NCBI GenBank assembly: GCA_035938175.1
Contig: DASZHD010000029.1
Coordinates: 1-64,000 of the forward strand
Length of the DNA: 64,000 nucleotides
From: DASRDE01 sp035938175
GTDB lineage: Bacteria > Vulcanimicrobiota > Vulcanimicrobiia > Vulcanimicrobiales > Vulcanimicrobiaceae
Direction of reading: 5' to 3'
This document shows, one piece after another, positions 57,807-64,000 of the stretch. The notes below the pieces were generated by a model. That model was not told the DNA's origin, ran no database searches, and saw only the letters and a program-made list of their open reading frames with translations. How positions within the stretch are numbered: the stretch's first letter is position 1; every line of letters begins with the position of its first letter. The position numbers were made by a program, and so were the translations under genes.

Positions 57807-58703
57807 ATGGCAGTAGCGGCGCTTGCGCTCGACGGTGCACGGATTTCGGAAACGGACTCGCCGTTGGGCCGTTGGCTCACTGCCGACTGGTCGCCGGATC
57901 CGCTTTGCGCGCTGAGCGGCATAGTGGAATCGATTTGGTATTTCGACGGCAAACTGACCTACGCGCGGGAACGGGTTTTTCCGGACGGATGCGCTGACCT
58001 TATCGTGCAGCTCGACGAAGTCCACCGCGACGGGGATAATGCCTTGACTCCGTTTCCCGCCGTCTGCATCAACGGTGTTCGTTCGCGCGCTGGCGTGGTC
58101 GTGGGGCCCAGCGCGCGGACGCGTGTTTTAGGAGTGCGGCTCAACCCGGCCGGTGCGTACGCCGTCCTGCATCAATCGATCGGAGAAGTCGGCGGAAATA
58201 CACTGGAGCTGCGCGAGTGCGTCGGGCTGGCTGCTGCCGAGCTCGGTGAGCGGTGCTGGGATGCGGCAAATGCGCGTGGCAGCGCGCGGAACGCAGCACG
58301 TGCGATCGTCACCGCAGCAGCGGCATGGCTGACGCAACGCGTCTACGCCGGATGCGTCATCGATCCGGCTTTGACGTGGGCGTTTCGCGTGATGCGCTCG
58401 CAGAATGGAATCGTTCCGATCGAGCAGATTCAGCAGCAGACCGGCCTTACGCGAGCGCAGTTTGCCGCTCGTTTCCGCGGAGTCGCCGGGGTGACGCCCA
58501 AGCGCTACGCAAGAATCCTGCGCTTTCATCGGGCCGCCTCGCGCCTGGTCGAGGTACCGTCGATTTCCGGCGCAGCCATGGAACTCGGCTATTTCGATCA
58601 AGCCCATCTTCACCGCGACTTCGTCGAGTTCGCCGGTATGACGCCGTCCGCGTTCGTTGGGGCGCGCCGGTACGCGCAGTCGCTGAGCCTGGCCGAAGGG
58701 TAG
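57807..58703 (+). CDS. AraC-family transcriptional regulator
   Basis: A 298-residue regulator. The N-terminal ligand domain (SGIVESIWYFDGKL, VFPDGCADLIVQLD, RTRVLGVRLNPAGAYAVL) is of the DUF6597 type. The C-terminal double HTH begins near 205 (PIEQIQQQTGLTRAQFAARF) and ends ELGYFDQAHLHRDFVEFAGM. GGGAG stands just before the ATG. The following VOC gene, read in the same direction 47 bp later, is a likely partner. Confidence 0.92.
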   Translation: MAVAALALDGARISETDSPLGRWLTADWSPDPLCALSGIVESIWYFDGKLTYARERVFPDGCADLIVQLDEVHRDGDNALTPFPAVCINGVRSRAGVVVGPSARTRVLGVRLNPAGAYAVLHQSIGEVGGNTLELRECVGLAAAELGERCWDAANARGSARNAARAIVTAAAAWLTQRVYAGCVIDPALTWAFRVMRSQNGIVPIEQIQQQTGLTRAQFAARFRGVAGVTPKRYARILRFHRAASRLVEVPSISGAAMELGYFDQAHLHRDFVEFAGMTPSAFVGARRYAQSLSLAEG

Positions 58704-58750
58704 GATCATTTTTCCAAGACGGCAGCCGGCGGATACGCTACAGTATCCTC

Positions 58751-59191
58751 ATGGAAACGAAGAACAAGACAGCTCAAAGTGTCTATCCGGCCGTCCGCTA
58801 CACCGATGCGCGAGCGGCAATTGACTGGTTGAAAAACGTGCTTGGATTCCAAGAGCGCGTCACGTATGGGGACGACGCGGGCGGCGTCGTTCATGCGGAA
58901 CTCTCATTGAACGGCAACTTGATCATGCTTGGATCCTCTAAGCCGGACGCGTACGGGAAGAGTCCCAAAGAACTCGGCGGCCTGACCGGAACGATCTATA
59001 TCGCACTGGATTCGCCTTCCGATGTCGATGCGTTGTGTGCGCGAGCCAAACGCGCCGGCGCGGCAATCCTGAGCGATATTCACGACACCGACTACGGGTC
59101 ACACGACTTCACCCTGCGCGATCCCGAAGGCCACGTTTGGAGTTTCGGAACCTATGCACCGCAGGCGAACGAGGCGCCGGAACACGGGTAG
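58751..59191 (+). CDS. VOC-family protein (bleomycin-resistance-like)
   Basis: A 146-residue protein with the PhnB-like VOC fold: VYPAVRYTDARAAIDWLKN at the start, GGVVHAELSLNGNLIMLGSS in the middle and YGSHDFTLRDPEGHVWSFGT at the end, where the Glu and Trp are typical. It is commonly found beside AraC or ECF regulators. The ATG at 58751 starts the family-like part of a much longer open frame. Confidence 0.9.
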   Translation: METKNKTAQSVYPAVRYTDARAAIDWLKNVLGFQERVTYGDDAGGVVHAELSLNGNLIMLGSSKPDAYGKSPKELGGLTGTIYIALDSPSDVDALCARAKRAGAAILSDIHDTDYGSHDFTLRDPEGHVWSFGTYAPQANEAPEHG

Positions 59192-59211
59192 TAGCGTCCA
59201 CGGCGCAGGAG

Positions 59212-59613
59212 CTACGAACTCGGATCGTTCCCGATAACGATCTTGATATCGACGACCGGCGTTCCGTCGATCGCTTCCATCGGACCGGCCAGTATTCGAA
59301 GCCCGGAGATACCTTTGATCGCGACGCGATGCAAACCGAGCGGATTCGGCCGGTCCGGCGAACGCGTGGCGAAAACGCCCGTCAGCGGCAAGCGCGTATC
59401 TCCGCGAGGGTGGACGCGCAGCACGTCGCGCTGCGATCGATGAAACCACGTGATAACGATGACTTCCTCGCCGATAGACAAGCCGCTCAGCGCGTCTGCC
59501 ACGTCGGGCTCGATCTCGATCCAAACGTCGGGCGCCCCCTCGTTGCCCTGTTTCGGTGCATCTTCGCGATTGACGATTGAGGATCGAACCGTGCCGATCG
59601 CACGCAGATTCAT
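59212..59613 (-). CDS. trmO: tRNA (adenine-N6)-methyltransferase TrmO-like protein
   Basis: A 133-residue protein of the TsaA/TrmO (YaeB) family, which methylates t6A37 of tRNA-Thr using SAM. The family signature FATRSPDRPNPLGLHRV is complete, as are the IGTVRSS start and the LSIGEEVIVITWFHRS strand. It is the short form without the C-terminal extension of E. coli TrmO. GGAGG lies eight bases before the ATG at 59613. Confidence 0.9.
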   Translation of the reverse strand: MNLRAIGTVRSSIVNREDAPKQGNEGAPDVWIEIEPDVADALSGLSIGEEVIVITWFHRSQRDVLRVHPRGDTRLPLTGVFATRSPDRPNPLGLHRVAIKGISGLRILAGPMEAIDGTPVVDIKIVIGNDPSS

Positions 59614-59852
59614 TAAGCCGCCTCCGTTCATTCAGTCGCGTGCTCGTATTTCAGCCGGCGTACGCCTTCGCTTCAGAAATTACTTGGGCCGCAGCGCAAC
59701 ACAATCCTTGACGCTGCACCGATGAAAACGCCCGTAAGAGGCTCCTTAGCCACCGCGCCGGACCGCTGCTACCCGGCGAATTGATAAGGTTTGATGGCCG
59801 CCGAGCAAACCGGGTGCTACGCTCTCGCCATGAGAAACGCGATCCGTCCATA

Positions 59853-60320
59853 ATGCGACGTCTGCATTCGTATCTTCCGGCGGCAGTGCGGATATATCTG
59901 GGCCTCGTGTGGTTCACATATGGGGAATCCAAAATCGATCCGAGCTGGGCCGGCGGAAAGCAATACTTTCTTTCGGCGGTCCGAGATTCCGAATCGTCTA
60001 CGGGCGAACCGTTCCGCAGTTTTCTCGCGCATGTCGTCGTGCCCCATCAGCAAATTTTTGCCGAGCTTATTGCGTACGGCGAGACATTGGTCGGAATCGC
60101 CTTGATCGCCGGGTTGTTGATTCGGCCCGCATCGCTTGCCGGAATGTTCCTCGCGCTGAACTACTATTTTATGACGGGAAAGTATCTGTCTCACTTCGGC
60201 GTGGAGTCCTTGGAACTTATGCTGTTCGTACTCTGCGCAATCGTCCTGACTACCAAAGAAGCGAGCGTCGCGAGCTTGGATAATGTAATAAAGCGCCGGC
60301 GATCCACCCGAGGTTCTTGA
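59853..60320 (+). CDS. DoxX/DoxD-family membrane protein
   Basis: A 155-residue protein with four membrane helices (AAVRIYLGLVWFTYGESKID, ETLVGIALIAGLLIRPASL, ELMLFVLCAIVLTT). The conserved GESKIDP and the Asn-Tyr-Tyr in LALNYYFMTGKYL are typical of DoxD/thiosulfate:quinone oxidoreductase subunits and DoxX proteins. Role in quinone-linked or stress redox processes is possible. It ends before a bidirectional terminator. Confidence 0.85.
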   Translation: MRRLHSYLPAAVRIYLGLVWFTYGESKIDPSWAGGKQYFLSAVRDSESSTGEPFRSFLAHVVVPHQQIFAELIAYGETLVGIALIAGLLIRPASLAGMFLALNYYFMTGKYLSHFGVESLELMLFVLCAIVLTTKEASVASLDNVIKRRRSTRGS

Positions 60321-60346
60321 TGGTATCGTAGGCGTTCGCGAAAAAT

Positions 60347-60374
60347 AAAAGAGCCCTCGCAAGAGGGCTCTTTT
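60347..60374. terminator. Bidirectional intrinsic terminator
   Basis: AAAAGAGCCCTC, loop GCAA, GAGGGCTCTTTT: a perfect 12-bp stem with A- and T-tracts on both sides, between the convergent DoxX gene and the Gly/Tyr/Asn-rich protein gene. Confidence 0.9.
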
Positions 60375-60382
60375 ATCGCGCG

Positions 60383-60868
60383 TTAGTGCCCGCGCCGGCT
60401 CTGCTCGGTACGCCCGCGTGACCGCGAGTTGCCGTAGTAATAGCCGCCGTTGTTGTAGCCGCCGTTGTTGTAGCCGCCGCCATTGTAGCCGTAATAGCCG
60501 CCGCTGTTGTAACCGCCGCCGTTGTAGCCGTAGTTGGCGCCGTTGTTGCCGTTGATCGTGCAGGCTTGATTACTGCAGGCAACAGTTTCACCGTAGTTTC
60601 CGGGGTACCACGTCGTTCCGTTCGGAGAGACGACGTGGCCGTCCTGATAAACCACCGCGCCGTTCGGGAGATACCCTTCGATCGTCGTCGCAAGCGCGTG
60701 CTTGTGCTCGACGTTGTACAGAGTCAGCGCCGCCGCTGCCGCCGCGGCACCGTAGAGAATGTCGTTTGTCGTATTCGTGTCCGCTTTTGCCGGCAAAACC
60801 ATCGAGGAGAAAAGGACTGCTCCCAGAGTGAGTGCGCCGACGCTGGAGCGAAGGATGGTTGTGTTCAT
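60383..60868 (-). CDS. Exported protein with Gly/Tyr/Asn repeat tail
   Basis: A 161-residue protein with a signal peptide (MNTTILRSSVGALTLGAVLF to AKA), a middle part (NDILYGAAAAAAALTLYNVE, then VVYQDGHVVSPNGTTWYPGN) and a C-terminal third made of short repeats such as GYNNGGYNNGGYYYG and GYNGGGYNSGG. It ends in a basic Arg/Ser tail. The tail resembles flexible, phase-separating or adhesive Gly/Tyr-rich sequences. The ATG at 60868 is chosen because the signal peptide starts there. Function unknown. Confidence 0.75.
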   Translation of the reverse strand: MNTTILRSSVGALTLGAVLFSSMVLPAKADTNTTNDILYGAAAAAAALTLYNVEHKHALATTIEGYLPNGAVVYQDGHVVSPNGTTWYPGNYGETVACSNQACTINGNNGANYGYNGGGYNSGGYYGYNGGGYNNGGYNNGGYYYGNSRSRGRTEQSRRGH

Positions 60869-60893
60869 GCTTAAAGCGTACGCCGCGTTTCGG

Positions 60894-62258
60894 CTAATTT
60901 GCTGAGAAATGCGGAACGCATAAAACGACGCGCGTACCGTGCCCCGGCTCGGTTTGCAGAGAAGCGCTGCCCCCGGCGCGTTCGACGGCGCGCTTTGCAA
61001 TCGCCAAGCCCAAACCCGAGCCCTCGACTTCGCCGCGCGACGGTCCGCGATAAAAGCGATCGAAGGCGTGTCGTGCATCGACGGGATCCATGCCGGGACC
61101 GCGGTCCTCGACCGCGATGCAATATTCGCCGTCGCGCCGCGTCAGCGATACGATAACGGGCGATTCGGGTGCATATTTCAATGCGTTTTCGATGACGTTC
61201 TTCACGGCTTCGTACAGCTCGGATTCGTCCGCGCGCGCGGGAACCGCCGCGTCCGGAAGGCTCAATTCGATTCTGCCGTTGGCGAGCGGCGCAAGTGACG
61301 CCGCCGCTTTGCGCACGACGTTTCCGAGATCGATCGTCACGGGGTTCGATGCGGTGATGCTGCGGTCGAGCCGCGCCAGAAGAATCAAGCGTTCGATCAG
61401 GCTGCGCATCTTGCGGCTCTCGTCCAGCATCGTCTCGTACGCGCCGGCGGTGCCTTCGGCGCCCTGAACGATCCCTTGACGCAAGGCGTTGAGATAACCC
61501 ATTACCACCGTCAATGGCGTGCGCAGTTCGTGCCCCGCGTCGGCGATGAACTGGCGCATCTGCGCTTCGGTTTCTTTACGCTCGGCGCTGGCCTGAGCCA
61601 AACTCAGCGCGACGTCGTTGTAGGCCGATGTCAATGCGCGCAGGTCGCTCGCCTCGTCCGGCAGCCGCTGCGGCGAAAAATCGCCGGCGGCGATCACTTT
61701 CAGCGCTTGAGTCACATCGACCAGCGGTCCGATCGCGTCCGAGGTGATTCGTCTGCCGATCAGCCAGGCTGCCAAAATCGCGATCAGGCCGATCGGTAGC
61801 ATGATCGACCAATACCAGAGCATCAACTCGCCGAATCGATCGAAGTCCGCACTGATGACGGCCGTACCTCCCTGCACCGGAACGCGCGCCCGCGGTAGTC
61901 CCGCAAGTTCGCCGAGTGCGATCACGATCTCGCGTCCCGGATTGGGCGGACCCTGATGCTCGTTCGACGCGATGCGGTGCCCGCTCGCATCCAGTATGGT
62001 TATATGAAAGCGCGAGCGTCCGACAGCGCGAAAAATCTGTGGCGCCGCATCCGCCAACGTGCGTCCGCTTTGCAGCGCGGAAGAGGCCGCCTCCGTGACT
62101 CGCTGTGCCGTACCGGGCAGCGCATCGTTGATACCGCGGCTGTAGAGCAAAAGCGCCAGCACGGTTACAGCGAATGCGACGAAAACGACGAGTGCCGCCG
62201 CAAGCAGCACATACGAGCGCGTAATGCGCCGGCGGAACCGCGCAAATGGTTCACTCAT
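60894..62258 (-). CDS. Sensor histidine kinase
   Basis: A 454-residue inner-membrane kinase with TM1 (about 15-40), a periplasmic sensor of about 105 residues, TM2 (about 146-168) and HAMP. HisKA follows with the phosphorylated His 243 (DAGHELRTPLTVVMGY) and HATPase with N box NVIENALKYAPES, G1 EDRGPGMDP and G2 GSGLGLAIAKRAVERAGG. Its start overlaps the response regulator stop by eight bases. Paired with that regulator and a MacB-like exporter, it likely senses an envelope or antibiotic signal. Confidence 0.95.
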   Translation of the reverse strand: MSEPFARFRRRITRSYVLLAAALVVFVAFAVTVLALLLYSRGINDALPGTAQRVTEAASSALQSGRTLADAAPQIFRAVGRSRFHITILDASGHRIASNEHQGPPNPGREIVIALGELAGLPRARVPVQGGTAVISADFDRFGELMLWYWSIMLPIGLIAILAAWLIGRRITSDAIGPLVDVTQALKVIAAGDFSPQRLPDEASDLRALTSAYNDVALSLAQASAERKETEAQMRQFIADAGHELRTPLTVVMGYLNALRQGIVQGAEGTAGAYETMLDESRKMRSLIERLILLARLDRSITASNPVTIDLGNVVRKAAASLAPLANGRIELSLPDAAVPARADESELYEAVKNVIENALKYAPESPVIVSLTRRDGEYCIAVEDRGPGMDPVDARHAFDRFYRGPSRGEVEGSGLGLAIAKRAVERAGGSASLQTEPGHGTRVVLCVPHFSAN

Positions 62259-62922
62259 TGCGAATCGTATAGCCTACGCCGCGCACGGTTTGGATCAGCC
62301 GCCGCTCAAATCCGTCGTCGACCTTGGCGCGCAGGTACGAAATATAGCGTTCGACGGCAGCCGGCGTTACGTCGCGATCGTCGCCCCAAACCATTTCCAG
62401 CAGCTCGTCGCGTGTAAATACGCGTTTCGGCCGCCGAAGCAGCGTTACCAAAAGGTCGTATTCCAGCGGCGAGAGATCCAACGTCTTGCCGGCACGCTGC
62501 GCCTTGTGCGTTTGCAGGTCGACACTGAGATCGTCGTATCCAAGAACGTCGCGGTGTTCGATATGCGGGCGGCGCAGTTTCGCTTCGATGTGCGCGATCA
62601 GTTCGTCCAGTTCGAACGGCTTGCTGAGATAGTCGTCGGCGCCGCCGGACAGGCCGCTTACCTTGTCTTCGAGTTCGCCTTTTGCGCTGAGCATGATCAC
62701 CGGCGCTTCGGTTACGCGCCTGAGCATCGGCAACAGCGAGATGCCGTCGATCTTCGGCAGCATCACGTCCAAGACGATTGCATCGGGCTGCCACTCACGC
62801 GCTGCTGCCAATGCGGCTTGACCGTCGGCCGCCGAGCGGACGTCGTATCCGTGGTGCCGCAGACTGAGCTCGAGCAATTCACGGATGCGGCGTTCGTCGT
62901 CCACGACCAGTATGCGCGTCAT
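62251..62922 (-). CDS. OmpR/PhoB-family response regulator
   Basis: A 223-residue regulator with a receiver domain (phospho-acceptor Asp 52 in DAIVLDVMLPKIDG, Lys near 102) and a C-terminal winged helix (LDLSPLEYDLLVTLLRRPKR, VERYISYLRAKVDDGF). The ATG at 62922 overlaps the stop of the upstream transporter gene as ATGA; the 44 codons before it in the same frame lie over that gene. It probably regulates the transporter operon of which it is part. Confidence 0.95.
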   Translation of the reverse strand: MTRILVVDDERRIRELLELSLRHHGYDVRSAADGQAALAAAREWQPDAIVLDVMLPKIDGISLLPMLRRVTEAPVIMLSAKGELEDKVSGLSGGADDYLSKPFELDELIAHIEAKLRRPHIEHRDVLGYDDLSVDLQTHKAQRAGKTLDLSPLEYDLLVTLLRRPKRVFTRDELLEMVWGDDRDVTPAAVERYISYLRAKVDDGFERRLIQTVRGVGYTIRNE

Positions 62923-64000
62923 TCGAAGCGCAGCGCCTCGATCGGACGCAGTTGCGATGCTTTCTGCGCGGGGTAGTAGCCGAAGAAGACGCCGACCATT
63001 GCGGAGAAGACGACGGAGAATGCGATCCACGTCGGCGGAATAGACATCGGCCACTTCGCCAGCGCGGCGACCAGCACGGTCCCTGCTAACCCAAACAGCA
63101 CGCCGATGATGCCGCCCGCAGTCGAGAGCACGATCGATTCAGTCAAGAATTGACGGAGAATCACTCGCGCTCGCGCGCCAACCGCCATACGTAATCCGAT
63201 TTCACGCGTACGCTCGGTCACGGAGACCAGCATGATATTCATGATCCCGATGCCGCCGACGATCAGCGAAACCGCCGCGACGCCGGCAAGCAAAAACTCC
63301 ATCACAGCGCCGGTTGACGACGCTGCTGCGGCAATGTCTTGCAGATTGCGCACCGAAAAGTCGTCGGGCTGCGGCGGCGTGATGCGATGCCGCTGCTCCA
63401 GCAATGACGTAACGGAATCTTGCACGCCCGAAACCGCCTGCGAATCTTGCGCAGAGACCATCAGCGTGTTCACGGTCGTCAGACCGGTGAGCCGTTCCAT
63501 AGCCGACGTATACGGAACCAAAATCGTGTCGTCCTGATCCTGTCCTATCCCGCTTTGACCCAGCGGCGAAAGCGTACCCACCACCGTGAACGGTACGCCC
63601 TTGACGAACACGGTCTTACCCAGCGGCGACGAACCGTCCGGGAAGAGGTTGGCCACGACGGTTTGACCGAGCACGGCCACCTTTGCCGCCGACAGAACGT
63701 CGCTCTGCGTGAAGAACGTTCCCGACTGCATCGGCCACGATCGCACGAACGTATAGGTCGGCGCCACGCCTGCCACCTGCGTCTGCCAATTGTTGCCGCC
63801 CGAAACGACCTGCGCTCGAACGTTTACGACCGGCGAAACCGCCGCGACGCCGGGCAGTTTCGCGATCGCCATTCCGTCGTCGGGCGTCAGGGTCGATGCG
63901 CCGCCAAGACCGCTGCGGGCACCGCTTTGCGTAACGCTTCCCGGAAGCACGACGATCAAATTACTGCCCAAACTGTTGATCTGGTTTTGCACGGAGATGC
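62919..64000 (-). CDS. MacB-like ABC transporter permease (5' truncated by window end)
   Basis: The visible 360 residues begin within the MacB periplasmic region (QNQINSLGSNLIVVLPG) and include the ALTPDDG-like MacB_PCD part. Three C-terminal membrane helices follow (AGVAAVSLIVGGIGIMNIML, then MRLAVGA-type cytoplasmic loop TREIGLRMAVGARARVILRQ). They end with the FtsX-like tail GVFFGYYPAQKASQLRPIEA. It is a tripartite-type exporter or lipoprotein/peptide transporter subunit. The frame continues past the window end. The translational coupling to the response regulator shows a transporter-sensor operon. Confidence 0.93.
   Translation of the reverse strand, partial: ISVQNQINSLGSNLIVVLPGSVTQSGARSGLGGASTLTPDDGMAIAKLPGVAAVSPVVNVRAQVVSGGNNWQTQVAGVAPTYTFVRSWPMQSGTFFTQSDVLSAAKVAVLGQTVVANLFPDGSSPLGKTVFVKGVPFTVVGTLSPLGQSGIGQDQDDTILVPYTSAMERLTGLTTVNTLMVSAQDSQAVSGVQDSVTSLLEQRHRITPPQPDDFSVRNLQDIAAAASSTGAVMEFLLAGVAAVSLIVGGIGIMNIMLVSVTERTREIGLRMAVGARARVILRQFLTESIVLSTAGGIIGVLFGLAGTVLVAALAKWPMSIPPTWIAFSVVFSAMVGVFFGYYPAQKASQLRPIEALRFE

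Noticed and set aside
62923..63054. N-terminal extension of the response regulator
   Set aside because: It is the overlapping end of the MacB permease gene; the receiver domain begins at the ATGA overlap.
1..64000. tRNA, rRNA, tmRNA genes
   Set aside because: Looked for TPsiC-like TTCRANNC boxes with CCA ends and rRNA cores; none found by eye. A tRNAscan run would be decisive.

Overview
The window comes from the chromosome of a diderm, heterotrophic bacterium of moderately high GC. It carries a TonB-dependent receptor, outer-membrane-type proteins, many lipobox lipoproteins, an RND efflux pair, several ECF sigma factors and two-component, LuxR, MocR and AraC regulators. The protein styles would fit an uncultured lineage such as Eremiobacterota (WPS-2) or Acidobacteriota, but no marker here fixes the phylum. 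No phage, plasmid, CRISPR, rRNA or tRNA gene was seen, and no intact insertion sequence.

Layout. 1-12.6 kb: the end of an LppP-like protein, a GAF-GGDEF-EAL enzyme, a TonB receptor/lipoprotein pair, a TPR-LuxR regulator, a kelch lipoprotein and an aldo/keto reductase. 12.6-24.3 kb: an RND permease/adaptor operon, an amino-acid permease, an ECF sigma/putative anti-sigma pair, a redox operon (DUF899 plus a CMD/AhpD-like protein with an in-frame UGA), an ECF42-DGPF module and clpP. 24.3-32.3 kb: membrane proteins, a GH18-like lipoprotein, msrA, HdeD, TMEM175, DoxX, ArsR-SRPBCC and a probable 22-residue peptide gene. 32.4-41.7 kb: two tandem S13 D-Ala-D-Ala carboxypeptidases, a PLP decarboxylase, a methyltransferase, an M28 peptidase and a HAD phosphatase. 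41.7-51.5 kb: a PNGase A-like lipoprotein, a second ECF42-DGPF module, an ankyrin protein, a MocR regulator with a divergent DUF1579/NIPSNAP pair and a glyoxalase-like protein. 51.5-64 kb: a formylglycine-generating-enzyme homologue, DUF3052, a wHTH/double aspartyl protease operon, isochorismatase-like, AraC, VOC, TrmO and DoxX proteins, and a MacB permease-response regulator-histidine kinase operon cut by the window end.

Two signals stand out. First, the CMD/AhpD-like gene at 20287-20835 has a TGA exactly where the second cysteine of its CPFC motif belongs. A perfect 7-bp stem with an AGGTG loop follows, and the loop starts 17 nt after the TGA. This is the layout of a bacterial selenocysteine codon with its SECIS element. 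Second, a dispersed 41-bp repeat lies at eight intergenic sites. It is a GTCA leader plus two 18-bp units, each a loop-like core flanked by complementary arms. The arms vary between sites (TGC/GCA, TGG/CCA, TCC/GGA), always in a compensated way, which points to selection for a folded RNA or DNA hairpin. At several sites the repeat also supplies stop codons or C-terminal tails of the neighbouring genes.

Several genes lack a Shine-Dalgarno sequence and have a -10-like hexamer only 6-9 nt before the ATG, so leaderless transcripts may be common in this organism.
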